Positions 1 to 11,435 of a DNA stretch of 64,000 nucleotides are shown here, piece after piece. Made by a program: the position numbers and the translations under genes. The stretch's first letter is position 1. Each line of letters opens with the position of its first letter. The notes under the pieces are model-generated. The model was not told the origin of the DNA. It made no database searches and saw nothing but the letters and a program-made list of their open reading frames with translations. Where the stretch lies: positions 1,177,819-1,241,818 of the forward strand of contig NZ_CP114784.1 of assembly GCF_027359575.1 (NCBI RefSeq), read 5' to 3'. Source of the DNA: Prochlorococcus marinus str. MIT 0917. Lineage in GTDB: Bacteria > Cyanobacteriota > Cyanobacteriia > PCC-6307 > Cyanobiaceae.

Positions 1-575
1 TGACCTTTCTTCAGTTTATTGAGCATTTCAGTTATGTGAATGGGAAGTCTTATAGATCTACTCTTTTCAGCAATTGCTCTTGTAATACCTTGGCGAATCC
101 ACCAATATGCATAGGTTGAAAACTTATATCCACGAGTGGGATCAAATTTTTCAACTCCCCGAACTAAGCCGATAGTTCCTTCTTGAATTAAATCGAGTAA
201 TTCCATATTTCTTTTTGTATATTTCTTCGCAACACTTACAACCAAACGAAGATTGGCTGCAACCATTCTCTCTTTTGCTCTTTTACCACTTTTCAATTTC
301 TTTTTTAGCTGGAAAGGAGAAATTCCAGCCTTATCAGCGAAAAAATTTATATCTGGTTTTTCCCCTAGATCACTTTCGAGTTCGGTTTCAAGATTTTCAA
401 GAACCATAAGATCTTGAACTTGTCTTCCCAAGGTTATTTCCTGCTCGTGTGACAACAAGGGAACTCTTCCGATATCCCTTAGATAAGAACGAACTAAGTC
501 GATGTCTGTTACAGATCTTGCAGCAGTAGGAAAGGATGAGTTTTTAGCCTGAACAGGATCTGCTACCGCTGTCAT
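1..575 (-). CDS. RNA polymerase sigma-70 family factor (group 1/2 type), 3' end outside window
   Basis: The reverse strand encodes the first 191 residues of a sigma-70 factor starting at an ATG at 575-573 (MTAVADPVQ). It runs to the window edge with no stop, so only the N-terminal part is visible. Region 1.2 is seen as [17 protein letters not shown], and region 2 includes [33 protein letters not shown] and [17 protein letters not shown], the core-binding and -10-recognition and melting helices. Region 3 begins with [15 protein letters not shown]. There is no long acidic N-terminal extension, which fits the several group 2 sigma factors of marine cyanobacteria better than the principal one. 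Which paralogue it is cannot be decided because region 4 is missing. A plus-strand ORF at 215-409 is only its shadow. Confidence 0.92.
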   Translation of the reverse strand, partial: MTAVADPVQAKNSSFPTAARSVTDIDLVRSYLRDIGRVPLLSHEQEITLGRQVQDLMVLENLETELESDLGEKPDINFFADKAGISPFQLKKKLKSGKRAKERMVAANLRLVVSVAKKYTKRNMELLDLIQEGTIGLVRGVEKFDPTRGYKFSTYAYWWIRQGITRAIAEKSRSIRLPIHITEMLNKLKKG

Positions 576-675
576 TTGTTTATTGAGTTTTGTTAAGCTT
601 ACTACTAAGAATTGTAAAGATCAATTAAGAACAGCTCGGCTTCCCACACTTTGAGTAAAAACACTTATTCGGGTT

Positions 676-2085
676 CTACGCCAGTCTGCCTAAAAGCCAA
701 GAAGCTGTTTTCAGATAAATCAACACCCCTGCAACATCTGTTGCGGTAGTGATAAATGGAGCAGACATTAAGGCAGGGTCTAAACCCATCCGATCAAAAA
801 GCAAAGGTAATGAGGCCCCTGCAGTAGCGGCAAGGGTTGTAATAGCAATCAGGCTTATTCCTACAGCAGTTGCGACCAAAGGTCCCTGACCTTGCCACCA
901 AGCGAAAGGTACAACAAATAAAGCCATCAAAACTCCCAGCAAAGCCCCTGCCAAGGCTTCTTTTGCAATAGCCCTAAAAAGGCCAAGTCTTTGTATTCGT
1001 TGAGTACTTAAACCTCGAATAACAACAGTTGAACTTTGAGCTCCAACATTGCCCCCCGCGCCAATCAACAAAGGAATAAAAGCAGTCAATAAAACTACTT
1101 GCTTTAAAACCTCGTCATTCATAGCAATAACTTGAGTTGTTAGTCCATTTGCTACAACCAAAACGGCAAGCCAGACAATGCGCCGTCTGGCCACTATGAA
1201 TAAGTTGCTTTGAAAGTAATCATCTTCGTCCCCAGCTTGAACAGCTCCAGCCGCATAAATATCCCTAGTTGCCTCCTGTTCTATGACATCAATCACATCA
1301 TCAACAGTTACAATGCCAACTAGTCTTTTCTCAAGATCTACAACCGGTAAAGCTAAAAAATCATATCTTTGAATTGCTCTTGCAACCTCCTCTTGATCAG
1401 TATCAGTTCTGACATTGACAACCTCTCTTGTCATCACCTCCCCAATAAGTGATTCAGGATCAGCAACTACTAAATCCCTTAAAGATAAAATTCCGGTTAA
1501 ATGCCTCTCTTTATCAGTCACATAAAGGCTGTAAATTGTCTCAGAAAAAGTAGCTCTTTGTCTAACTAGTTTCAAAGCTTGAGAGACACTAAGAAATTCT
1601 TTAAGATCTATAAATTCCGTAGTCATGAGTCTGCCAGCCGTTTCAGACTCATACCCCAACAGCTGAGCAGTTACACGCCTTTCTTCAGGACTTAGCTCTG
1701 AAAGTAAACGCCTGACGACTTTTGCAGGCAATTCATCAAACAGTCGAACACGATCATCGGGTGACATTTCCTCCACTAAATCGAGTACTTCGTTTGACCT
1801 CAAGCGATCTAAAAGATTTTGTTGTACGGAAGGGTCTAAATATTCGTAAACCTCAATTGCTTCGTTTTTACTCAAAAGCCTGAAAGCCAAGGCTTGCAAA
1901 ATCATCGGCAATGTTCCAATAGCCTGAGCTATATCTACAGGCTGGACAGGACTGAGCAGTAATTTGACCCCATCGTAATTACCAGCAGAAAGCATAGCCT
2001 CTAATTGCTGAGCAACCGCCTCAGCGACCAAACTGCCATTTGCCAATGATTGAGTCTCACGAGATGCCCCTTTTTGTTCGTTCAT
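676..2085 (-). CDS. mgtE: Magnesium transporter MgtE
   Basis: This 469-residue protein has the standard MgtE plan: a helical N-terminal domain (about 25-150), a tandem CBS pair (about 150-275) and a membrane domain with about five helices (300-469). The pore signature AGGNVGAQSSTVVIRGL lies at about 343-359. The family consists of homodimeric inner-membrane Mg2+ channels whose cytosolic N and CBS domains bind Mg2+ and close the pore when internal Mg2+ is high. The length matches the family and the ATG start lies just before the N domain. The gene is transcribed in the same direction as the sigma factor gene downstream, with a gap of about 100 bases, and diverges from the glutathione peroxidase gene. 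No Mg2+ riboswitch is evident in the 63-base divergent gap, so control is probably by the protein itself. Confidence 0.95.
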   Translation of the reverse strand: MNEQKGASRETQSLANGSLVAEAVAQQLEAMLSAGNYDGVKLLLSPVQPVDIAQAIGTLPMILQALAFRLLSKNEAIEVYEYLDPSVQQNLLDRLRSNEVLDLVEEMSPDDRVRLFDELPAKVVRRLLSELSPEERRVTAQLLGYESETAGRLMTTEFIDLKEFLSVSQALKLVRQRATFSETIYSLYVTDKERHLTGILSLRDLVVADPESLIGEVMTREVVNVRTDTDQEEVARAIQRYDFLALPVVDLEKRLVGIVTVDDVIDVIEQEATRDIYAAGAVQAGDEDDYFQSNLFIVARRRIVWLAVLVVANGLTTQVIAMNDEVLKQVVLLTAFIPLLIGAGGNVGAQSSTVVIRGLSTQRIQRLGLFRAIAKEALAGALLGVLMALFVVPFAWWQGQGPLVATAVGISLIAITTLAATAGASLPLLFDRMGLDPALMSAPFITTATDVAGVLIYLKTASWLLGRLA

Positions 2086-2148
2086 ATTTGGAGCAGCAAG
2101 CCTTTATTATTTTATGGCTAACCCACAATTTTTATTACTTCCATATCC

Positions 2149-2625
2149 ATGTCCGTAAATATCAGTAAAGTTGAGGTCATCTCTTTTGACAATAAGAAAA
2201 TCACTTTTGATCATTACAAAGGAAATGTCTTATTGGTTGTCAACGTCGCAAGCAAGTGTGGATTTACTAAGCAATACAAAGCGCTTCAAAATCTTCAAGA
2301 TAAGTATCAATCACAAGGCTTCCATGTTTTAGCTTTTCCTTGTAATGACTTTGGGAACCAAGAACCTGGTGAATTGGAAGAAATAAAAAAATTCTGTTCA
2401 ATAACTTATGGAGTAAATTTCCAACTTTTCCAAAAAGTTCATGCTAAAGGCGACACAACAGAACCTTTTACTTCTTTGAATAAACTAGATCCAGCCGGAG
2501 ACGTTGAATGGAATTTTGAAAAATTTCTAATCAATAGAAAGGGAGATGCAATCGCAAGATTTAAAAGCTCAATAGAGCCCAACAGTATTGAAATCACAAA
2601 AGCAATTGAACAATTGCTTGATTAG
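2149..2625 (+). CDS. Glutathione peroxidase-like thiol peroxidase (Cys type)
   Basis: This 158-residue thioredoxin-fold peroxidase reduces H2O2 and lipid hydroperoxides. The peroxidatic residue is Cys37 (NVASKCGFT) where animal enzymes have selenocysteine. The catalytic Gln (FGNQEP, about 71) and Trp (WNFEKF, about 121) are present. Cys83 (KKFCSITYG) is placed as the resolving cysteine, so by analogy with plant and bacterial Cys-GPx the enzyme may use thioredoxin or NADPH rather than glutathione; that is inference. There is no signal peptide, so it is cytosolic. The stop overlaps the end of the convergent crcB gene by 4 bases, which suggests shared termination or antisense read-through. I chose the ATG at 2149; the start is not strongly marked. 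Confidence 0.93.
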   Translation: MSVNISKVEVISFDNKKITFDHYKGNVLLVVNVASKCGFTKQYKALQNLQDKYQSQGFHVLAFPCNDFGNQEPGELEEIKKFCSITYGVNFQLFQKVHAKGDTTEPFTSLNKLDPAGDVEWNFEKFLINRKGDAIARFKSSIEPNSIEITKAIEQLLD

Positions 2626-2963
2626 GCTTTTATTTTCTTAGCAAAAAAGTGTCCTAAACAAACAGCCAATAATCCAATTATTACTGTTAGGATTGAATTA
2701 AGAAAAAATAATTTGTAAAAACCGTGACTGATTAGTTTAAATAGTTGAAAAGACCATCCACTAAATGTAGTTAAAGACCCACAAAATCCAAATCCAAAAA
2801 TCAATTTATATCTCCTAGAGATAGGCATTGCATTGACAAAACCTAATAAAAAACAACCAATAATATTTACTATCCAAATTTGATCAATTTGCCATCGAAA
2901 TATAGCAGCTGGGACTGCTCCAATCGCAATCAAAAAAAAATTATTGCTAAATAAATATTTCAT
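2622..2963 (-). CDS. crcB: Fluoride channel CrcB/Fluc, second of tandem pair
   Basis: This is a 113-residue hydrophobic protein with about four membrane helices and the CrcB signature GFCGSLTTFSGWSF, whose TTFS contributes to the fluoride path. CrcB/Fluc proteins are small dual-topology F- channels that keep cytoplasmic fluoride low. It lies 3 bases downstream of a second crcB gene (2967-3338) in the same direction. In organisms with two adjacent copies the subunits can have fixed opposite topology and act as a heterodimer, which probably applies here. Together with the SH3-like gene and gyrB it forms a head-to-tail row. No fluoride riboswitch was recognised upstream. Confidence 0.92.
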   Translation of the reverse strand: MKYLFSNNFFLIAIGAVPAAIFRWQIDQIWIVNIIGCFLLGFVNAMPISRRYKLIFGFGFCGSLTTFSGWSFQLFKLISHGFYKLFFLNSILTVIIGLLAVCLGHFFAKKIKA

Positions 2964-2966
2964 TTA

Positions 2967-3338
2967 TTAATTACCTAAAAATAGTCCTAATGCTAAAGCA
3001 ATTATTCCTAGTGACAAAGAAATCATCAATAATTTTAATGCTCTAAAAAAATATAATTGTCGAAACATCTCAAATAATTCATAAACAAATGTAGAAAAAG
3101 TGCTTAAGCTACCTAAGAATCCAATTAATATAAAAAGTACTAATGTATAAGAATAATTCAAAGAGCTAATCTGAGGCATTAAAGAAATGAATAAACCAAG
3201 GAAAAAAGAAGAAAAAGTATTAATGATTAGAATCCTAAAATACTTAATTGATTTACATGTTTTAAGTTTTTTATAAATTATAAATCTTAAATTTGCTCCC
3301 AATACTGCTCCTAAAGAGACTAATAAGATATCCTGCAA
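2967..3338 (-). CDS. crcB: Fluoride channel CrcB/Fluc, first of tandem pair
   Basis: This 123-residue CrcB homologue shows the motif GFLGSLSTFSTFVYELFEM in the third helix and an N-terminal GAVLGANLRF segment with the conserved GGxxGAxxRy-like pattern. About four membrane helices are visible. It is clearly paralogous to the gene at 2622-2963 but only distantly similar, as expected for two subunits of opposite orientation in the inner membrane (family knowledge; topology was not computed). It follows the 113-residue SH3-like gene by 4 bases, so it is probably co-transcribed from the gyrB side. The STFS triplet replaces TTFS of its partner. Confidence 0.92.
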   Translation of the reverse strand: MQDILLVSLGAVLGANLRFIIYKKLKTCKSIKYFRILIINTFSSFFLGLFISLMPQISSLNYSYTLVLFILIGFLGSLSTFSTFVYELFEMFRQLYFFRALKLLMISLSLGIIALALGLFLGN

Positions 3339-3342
3339 TTAA

Positions 3343-5690
<2,348 letters not shown>

Positions 5691-5820
5691 TTAGCCGAAA
5701 CCTTTCCCGAAATTTCAATTTAACATTGGTAATAAAGAAAGTCTTAGGAAAAATTTCAAAACCTAATCAAAAAAATTAATTTTATGCAATTACCTCTAAT
5801 AAAACCCCTGCAAGGCAATC

Positions 5821-6720
5821 ATGCAAACCAATAAACCTCTTGTAATAGCAATTATGGGGCCAACCGCAAGCGGAAAAACTGAACTTGCAATTAATATTGC
5901 AAAAAAAATCAATTCTAATATTCATAATATCGATTCACGTCAAATTTACATTGATATGAACATTGGCACGGCAAAGCCAACTGCAGAGCAACGAAAACAA
6001 GTACCTCATTTTCTAATTGATCTTTGCGCGCCATCTAACCCTATCAATCTCCATGATTTTCAATCAATAGCAAAATTATCAATAGAGAAAGAATTGAAAA
6101 AAAATAAGGTAACTATACTTGTAGGAGGTAGTGGCTTATATCTGCAAGCATTAACCAGCGGGCTTACTCCACCAGCGGTACCACCTCAAAAATTCTTAAG
6201 AGATCAGCTTTATAAAATCGAAAAAGAAGAAAGACATAATCTATTAAAATTTTGCGATCCTGTATCTGCAGATAAAATTCATCCAGAAGACTCATTAAGA
6301 GTAATTCGTGCTCTGGAGGTTTTTTATGCTACTGGGAATATGTTTTCTAAACAAAAAAACCTGCTTCCTAATCCGTGGAGAGTCTTGGAACTTGGATTAA
6401 ACCCTGGCAATTTAATCGAAAGAATCCAATTTAGAACTCAAGAAATGTATAGGAACGGATTAATAGAAGAAACCGAAGATTTGATTATTAAATACGGAAA
6501 TAATTTAGAGTTGCTTAAAACAATTGGATATGGTGAAGCAAGGTCTATCATTAATGGAAATATTAATTATGAGGAGGCTTTAGAAATAACAATTAAACGA
6601 ACTTGCCAATTAGCCAAAAGGCAAAAAACTTGGTTTAGAAATAAACATAATTCCAAGTGGCTAAATGATGAAAGTGCATTACACGAAGCTTTATCTTCTA
6701 TCTATAAGGTTCTAGGTTGA
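5821..6720 (+). CDS. miaA: tRNA dimethylallyltransferase
   Basis: This 299-residue enzyme transfers an isopentenyl group from DMAPP to A37 of tRNAs reading UNN codons. The P-loop-like GPTASGKT is at 13-20, the tRNA-contacting [17 protein letters not shown] at about 35-51, and [10 protein letters not shown] follows. Near the C-terminus, [17 protein letters not shown] is the conserved substrate and tRNA binding helix. The length matches the family. The gene stands alone between divergent gyrB and infC, with 60 bases before infC, so it may be co-transcribed with infC. Confidence 0.96.
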   Translation: MQTNKPLVIAIMGPTASGKTELAINIAKKINSNIHNIDSRQIYIDMNIGTAKPTAEQRKQVPHFLIDLCAPSNPINLHDFQSIAKLSIEKELKKNKVTILVGGSGLYLQALTSGLTPPAVPPQKFLRDQLYKIEKEERHNLLKFCDPVSADKIHPEDSLRVIRALEVFYATGNMFSKQKNLLPNPWRVLELGLNPGNLIERIQFRTQEMYRNGLIEETEDLIIKYGNNLELLKTIGYGEARSIINGNINYEEALEITIKRTCQLAKRQKTWFRNKHNSKWLNDESALHEALSSIYKVLG

Positions 6721-6779
6721 TTTTCTTATATATGATTAGAATTAATACAACAGGTACTTCCCACATAATTATTCACTGA

Positions 6780-7388
6780 ATGCCACCTCGTCCCCGTTTT
6801 GATCGTCGCGCTCCTGAAAGAGAGCTCCCCAACATTAATGAAAGAATCAGCTATGCAAACTTAAGAGTTGTTGATTCAGATGGCACCCAACTTGGTGTCA
6901 TTAGCCGAGAAGAAGCTCTTGAAGTCGCTAAGGAAAGAGAACTTGATCTTGTTTTAGTCAGCGAAAAAGCTACTCCTCCGGTGTGCAGAATAATGAATTA
7001 CGGCAAATTTAAGTTTGAGCAAGAAAAAAAAGCTAAAGAAGCTAAGAAAAAATCACATCAAACAGAAGTAAAAGAAGTAAAAATGAGGTACAAAATAGAT
7101 CAACATGATTATCTAGTGCGTATTAGTCAGGCCACGAGATTCTTAAAAGCTGGAGATAAAGTCAAATGTACTGTTATTTTTAGAGGTCGTGAAATCCAAC
7201 ATACTGCTCTAGCAGAAACTCTGTTGAAAAGGATGGCCACAGATCTTGAAGAAAAAGCAGAAGTTCAGCAATCTCCTAAAAGAGAGGGAAGAAATATGAT
7301 TATGTTTTTAACTCCTCGTAAAACTCCTTTATTAAAGAAAGAAGTAGATGAAACTGAACCAAAGAAAGTGATGAGAACAATCAGTTAA
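6780..7388 (+). CDS. infC: Translation initiation factor IF-3
   Basis: This 202-residue IF-3 has the N-terminal domain starting [18 protein letters not shown], a lysine-rich linker ([16 protein letters not shown], about 80-95) and the C-terminal domain with [15 protein letters not shown] and [13 protein letters not shown]. It binds the 30S subunit, blocks premature 50S joining and checks the start codon and initiator tRNA. It is slightly longer than the E. coli protein owing to a basic N-terminal tail ([14 protein letters not shown]) and a C-terminal tail after MIMFLTPRK. The start is an ATG, not the AUU used for autoregulation in enterobacteria. Unlike in many bacteria it is not next to rpmI-rplT, which lie at about 57.5 kb. 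Confidence 0.97.
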   Translation: MPPRPRFDRRAPERELPNINERISYANLRVVDSDGTQLGVISREEALEVAKERELDLVLVSEKATPPVCRIMNYGKFKFEQEKKAKEAKKKSHQTEVKEVKMRYKIDQHDYLVRISQATRFLKAGDKVKCTVIFRGREIQHTALAETLLKRMATDLEEKAEVQQSPKREGRNMIMFLTPRKTPLLKKEVDETEPKKVMRTIS

Positions 7389-7480
7389 TTTAAACAAACT
7401 TGACATTAGACAAACAAATAATTGTCACTAGCCCTTATATTTATTAATCTAGCCACATTCACACCTGTCATACATAACGC

Positions 7481-8470
7481 GTGAGATTCCATATTCAACA
7501 GGAAAGTGAAATCCCTGCATCTAGTCAATTACATAATCAAATATGCTTTGCCATTGCAGCCAGGCATTACCCTCCTGGGCACAGATTGCCAAGTACTAGA
7601 CAACTGGCAATGCAAACAGGTTTACATCGGAACACTATAAGTAAAGTATATAGACAGCTAGAAACAGATGGGGTCGTTGAAGCTATTGCAGGATCAGGGA
7701 TTTATGTTCGAGATCAGCAAAAACAAAAAGATTTAAGAGATAGCTCTCATTCAATACGAAAAAAAGGTATTCAGGATGTAGACCATGAGGTTCGTAAAAG
7801 TATTGATCAACTTTTAGATGCAGGATGTACCTTGCAGCAAACGAGAGAATTATTTACACGTGAAATTGATTGGAGACTTAGATGTGGAGCTCGCTTACTC
7901 GTTAGTACTCCGAGAGAAGATATTGGGGCATCATTACTTATTGCTGAAGAATTGGCTCCTCATTTAGATGTCCCAGTGGAGGTTGTTCCCATGGAGGAAC
8001 TTGAAAGCGTCTTAGAAAGTTCAAGCAAAGGAACCGTAGTCACAAGCAGATATTTCTTACAACCTTTAGAAGAATTAGCCAAACTTCATAAAGTTAGAGC
8101 AGTAGCTGTAGATCTCAGTGATTTTCAAAAAGAACTAACAATATTAAAAAAACTTCGCTCAGGTAGTTGTGTAGGAATCGTGAGTATTAGCCCAGGCATT
8201 CTAAGAGCTGCAGAAGTTATCTTACACAGCATGCGTGGCAATGAACTACTTTTAATGACTGCAAATCCCGATGTAGGTAGCCGTTTAATAGCTTTATTAA
8301 GAGCGGCAAGTCACGTAATTTGTGATAGCCCTAGCCTACCCGTTATAGAACATACCCTTAGGCAAAATAGATCTCAACTAATGAGAATGCCACAAATTCA
8401 TTGCGCACAAAAATACCTTAGTGACTCTACAATTGAAGAGTTAAGTAAAGAGATTGGCCTTCTCGAGTAA
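7481..8470 (+). CDS. GntR-type transcriptional regulator with non-standard C-terminal domain
   Basis: This 329-residue protein starts at a GTG. Residues 1-75 form a GntR winged helix (SQLHNQICFAIAA, LPSTRQLAMQTGLHRNTIS, GVVEAIAGSGIYV) of the YtrA/MocR-like spacing. The remaining 250 residues are not an aminotransferase domain as in MocR. They contain LVSTPREDIGASLLIAEEL and VGIVSISPGILRAAEV, which look like an alpha/beta effector-binding fold. The effector is unknown. The gene ends at about the point where cysE begins (cysE ATG is 22 bases downstream), so the two are probably one transcript, and a link to sulfur or cysteine control is a guess from position only. Confidence 0.85.
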   Translation: MRFHIQQESEIPASSQLHNQICFAIAARHYPPGHRLPSTRQLAMQTGLHRNTISKVYRQLETDGVVEAIAGSGIYVRDQQKQKDLRDSSHSIRKKGIQDVDHEVRKSIDQLLDAGCTLQQTRELFTREIDWRLRCGARLLVSTPREDIGASLLIAEELAPHLDVPVEVVPMEELESVLESSSKGTVVTSRYFLQPLEELAKLHKVRAVAVDLSDFQKELTILKKLRSGSCVGIVSISPGILRAAEVILHSMRGNELLLMTANPDVGSRLIALLRAASHVICDSPSLPVIEHTLRQNRSQLMRMPQIHCAQKYLSDSTIEELSKEIGLLE

Positions 8471-8492
8471 ACATTGCATTGCATTTAAATCA

Positions 8493-9233
8493 ATGTTTCG
8501 ATCACTCAGTTCAGATATAGCAATCATTAAAGAAAGAGATCCCGCAGCGAGAGGTGTCTGGGAAATACTCTTTTGTTATCCAGGATTTCAAGCTTTATCA
8601 ATACACAGAATTAGTCACAAGTTATGGAAAATCAAACTTCCTCTCATACCAAGGTTAATGAGTCACTTCACTAGGTTTTTAACAGGTGTAGAAATTCATC
8701 CAGGTGCCAGGATTGGTAAAGGTGTATTTATAGATCATGGAATGGGCGTGGTAATTGGAGAAACAAGTGAAATAGGCGATAGATGCTTGCTATATCAAGG
8801 AGTAACTTTAGGCGGTACTGGTAAAGGGAGTGGAAAAAGACACCCAACTCTAGAAGACAATGTCGTAGTGGGTGCAGGAGCGAAAGTGCTTGGAGGGATT
8901 CGCGTAGGCACCAATACGAGAATTGGTGCAGGTTCAGTGGTAGTAAAAAATGTTGAATCAAATTGTACTGTTGTCGGCATTCCTGGCCGAATAGTTCATC
9001 AAAGTGGAGTCAAAATAAATCCGTTGGCACATTCTGCACTCCCAGATACAGAAGCCAATGTTTTACGAAATCTTATGGAAAGAATTGATCAATTAGAAAC
9101 TGATATTTTAGGATTACAAGATCTAGTAGTTAATATTCAAAATAATAAAAAGAATGAAGATATCATCTTTGGAGAATCACAAAACATAAGAGATAAGGAA
9201 ATTATAGAATTTATTGGCGATGATGTGAAATAG
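8493..9233 (+). CDS. cysE: Serine O-acetyltransferase
   Basis: This 246-residue enzyme makes O-acetylserine from serine and acetyl-CoA, the first step of cysteine synthesis. The N-terminal helical part (DIAIIKERDPAARG, LLFCYPGFQALSIHR-type segment) is followed by the left-handed beta-helix of hexapeptide repeats (IHPGARIGKGVFIDHGMGVVIGE, VTLGGTGKGSGKRHPTLEDN, VVVGAGAKVLGGI). The catalytic His of DHGMG and the acetyl-CoA loop GKGSGKRHP are present. I chose the ATG at 8493 (MFRSLSSD) over an in-frame TTG at 8454, because the extension would overlap the regulator gene and has no homologous look. A C-terminal tail of about 45 residues is variable. Confidence 0.95.
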   Translation: MFRSLSSDIAIIKERDPAARGVWEILFCYPGFQALSIHRISHKLWKIKLPLIPRLMSHFTRFLTGVEIHPGARIGKGVFIDHGMGVVIGETSEIGDRCLLYQGVTLGGTGKGSGKRHPTLEDNVVVGAGAKVLGGIRVGTNTRIGAGSVVVKNVESNCTVVGIPGRIVHQSGVKINPLAHSALPDTEANVLRNLMERIDQLETDILGLQDLVVNIQNNKKNEDIIFGESQNIRDKEIIEFIGDDVK

Positions 9234-9269
9234 TTAATTGAATAAATTTATATCTTTCTCACCCTCTAT

Positions 9270-10067
9270 TTAAAGCAAGAAGGGTAATCTCTTACTCTCA
9301 AAATCAAGCAATTTAATTGTACAAAAAAGACCTACTATATTAATGCCCAAAATTAAAATTGAATGCTGATAATTTATATATCCACTAATTATACTAATTC
9401 TAAGAGGATCTAAAATCTGATATATAAAGTTTAAATTTGTAATCCAATCTAAAGAACCTAAACTTTCTTTTCTATATAATATTGGGGAAGTTAAAAAAAC
9501 TAACTGGAGAACTATAGGGACTAATTGAGCAATATCTGTGAACCGAACACAAATCAAGCAAACAATTACCGGGAACCAATATATGAAGATAAATAAATTT
9601 AACAATGGTATCCATGAATAAGTTAATAAATTACTTATTAATGTAATTTTTAAAAAAAGAAATACAAAAAACACTAATACAAAAGATTGAATAAAAGTTT
9701 GTATCTGAAAAGCCCATTCTTCTAAAGTATAAAAAATAGGCTTCAGATTCATATTCTTAATATTCGATGAATTACATGCAAACAGATTAGGTGAATTCGA
9801 GATAGATGAACTAATTGTATTCCAAATGAGTAGACCAAATCCTAAATATATAAAATAAGACCTAAAGTCTTCTACGGAAAAAACAGTACCATAAACAATC
9901 CCTAAAGTCCCGATAGATAATAAATTAGAAAAACCTAACCAAAAGCTTCCAAGAGTAGTTCTAGCAAATCTTGCTCTTGATCTTGAGGTAGCTGTATACC
10001 ACCATGCCTTCCTACTTTTAAAAGCAAATTTAAAATTACCCAACAACATTTTTACGATAATAGTCAT
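9270..10067 (-). CDS. ABC-2 type permease of a polysaccharide/O-antigen exporter (Wzm-like)
   Basis: This 265-residue membrane protein has about six hydrophobic helices and the Wzm/TagG-type N-terminal segment with SRSRARFARTTLGSFWLGF, an amphipathic stretch just before the first helix. It is the presumed channel half of an ABC exporter that moves a lipid-linked glycan across the inner membrane. Its ATG lies inside the 3' end of the ATPase gene upstream (overlap of 32 bases), so the two are translationally coupled and surely form one transporter. It is convergent with cysE with a gap of 36 bases. The substrate is unknown; a surface glycan is likely given the glycosyltransferase and gmd genes nearby. 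Confidence 0.88.
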   Translation of the reverse strand: MTIIVKMLLGNFKFAFKSRKAWWYTATSRSRARFARTTLGSFWLGFSNLLSIGTLGIVYGTVFSVEDFRSYFIYLGFGLLIWNTISSSISNSPNLFACNSSNIKNMNLKPIFYTLEEWAFQIQTFIQSFVLVFFVFLFLKITLISNLLTYSWIPLLNLFIFIYWFPVIVCLICVRFTDIAQLVPIVLQLVFLTSPILYRKESLGSLDWITNLNFIYQILDPLRISIISGYINYQHSILILGINIVGLFCTIKLLDFESKRLPFLL

Positions 10068-11421
10068 GAGTATGATAGTAATTCAATGCAGCATCTAAAG
10101 GGCCGTCATATGCAATTGATCCATGGCTAAAAACAATGCCTCTATTACAAAATTGCTTTAAAAGTTCTTCAGAATGACTCGCTAAAAATAAAGTTGCTGC
10201 GGATTCCATAAATTCTTTCATTCTCTCTTCAGCTTTATCGTAAAAGTCAGCATCACCTGTTCCAAACCCTTCGTCTATAGCCAAACAATCATGAGGACTT
10301 GAGGTAAGAATAGAAAAAATTAATCTTGCAGACATTCCATCGCTATAAGTTTTTATAGGCAAAGAAATATAGGAACCTAGACCTGAAAATTCTATTATTT
10401 CATTTAAGAAAGGTTCGAAGCCTTTTAGACTGTGATTTTTAAGTAAATAATGTGCTTTACATGCATCAATTCCAGAAAGTTCTGAACTAGTTAAAAAGGT
10501 CTTTTGGAGCATAGGATAAACATCTACTAAAACATTGATATTTCCTTTTGTAGGTAAATAAATGCCTGATATCAATCTTAGAAAACTACTTTTACCAGAA
10601 CCGTTATGACCAATTAGCCCTACTCTTTCTCCTTTCATGATAGTCAAATTTATATTATTTAGTGCGATTACATTAGTTCTATTTTTAGATTGATCTAAGG
10701 CACCACCTGTAAAGTTAATAACTTTCTTTGTAAATCTCTTGGTAAGAGACCTGTTTTCTAAATGATAAATAGGTATAGAAATAGATAAATCTCTAATTTC
10801 TATAGCTGGATTATTAAGCATATTTATTGAATCATCGGATAACGAGAAAACAACATCCCTTATCTGCTCAATGTTGACTTTCTGAAAAGTTATATTACTT
10901 AGAAAATTTGATACTCTAGCGAAAGCATTACCTGACAGCCAAGGGGATATTGAAGCAGGCTTATATAAATTAATCAAAGTAATGCTCTTACTAATTTGTT
11001 TAGTAAATAATTCTGCAGCAGAAATCTTATTTTGTAAAATATTTATATCATTTAATTCTTGTTCAGAATTAATAGAGTAAGACTTATTAGTTGAATACAA
11101 AAGTTCAAATACTACATCTGCAATTTGATAGTCTTCAACATTAATCCTATCCATCCAATAATTCAAACCTTCAAAATCTGCTTTTCTATTAAATAAGTTT
11201 AAATATAATTTATTAATTTTAAAATCAATAGATTTATCTTGAGAAATAGATTGTTTATATTCATCCTGTCTAGATAATTCATGAGATATTTCTCTAATAG
11301 TAATTGATTCATTAACTCGTGAAAGCCAATAATTTATTCCAGATGGATCTCCAGGTCTTCCAAAATATGCTATGTATAATTTTTGCAATTCATTGGAATC
11401 AATATTAATCATTTCAGTCAA
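10036..11421 (-). CDS. Wzt-like glycan-export ATPase with N-terminal DUF4214 module
   Basis: This is a 461-residue fusion. Residues 1-200 hold two DUF4214-like units (LQKLYIAYFGRPGDPSGINYW at about 12-32, INKLYLNLFNRKADFEGLNYW at 69-89) and a closing SPWLSGNAFARVSNFLS segment (159-174). Residues 205-461 form a Wzt-type ABC ATPase: Walker A GHNGSGKSS (271-279), signature YSDGMSARL (359-367), Walker B CLAIDEG (379-385) and switch His416 (ASHS). Ordinary Wzt proteins either lack extra domains or have a C-terminal glycan-binding domain; here the extra domain is at the N-terminus and the protein ends just after the ATPase. The N-terminus aligns closely with that of the large secreted protein at 22342-26442. 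It is 14 bases from the secA stop, in the same direction. Confidence 0.9.
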   Translation of the reverse strand: MTEMINIDSNELQKLYIAYFGRPGDPSGINYWLSRVNESITIREISHELSRQDEYKQSISQDKSIDFKINKLYLNLFNRKADFEGLNYWMDRINVEDYQIADVVFELLYSTNKSYSINSEQELNDINILQNKISAAELFTKQISKSITLINLYKPASISPWLSGNAFARVSNFLSNITFQKVNIEQIRDVVFSLSDDSINMLNNPAIEIRDLSISIPIYHLENRSLTKRFTKKVINFTGGALDQSKNRTNVIALNNINLTIMKGERVGLIGHNGSGKSSFLRLISGIYLPTKGNINVLVDVYPMLQKTFLTSSELSGIDACKAHYLLKNHSLKGFEPFLNEIIEFSGLGSYISLPIKTYSDGMSARLIFSILTSSPHDCLAIDEGFGTGDADFYDKAEERMKEFMESAATLFLASHSEELLKQFCNRGIVFSHGSIAYDGPLDAALNYYHTHDYYRKNVVG

Positions 11422-11435
11422 TTAAATGGTTGAAA

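Noticed and set aside
215-409. 64-residue plus-strand ORF at the window start
   Set aside because: It lies antisense to the sigma factor, whose minus-strand frame is clearly coding.
2149-2625. Selenoprotein form of glutathione peroxidase
   Set aside because: The peroxidatic codon is TGT (Cys), not TGA, and the frame continues without a recoding need.
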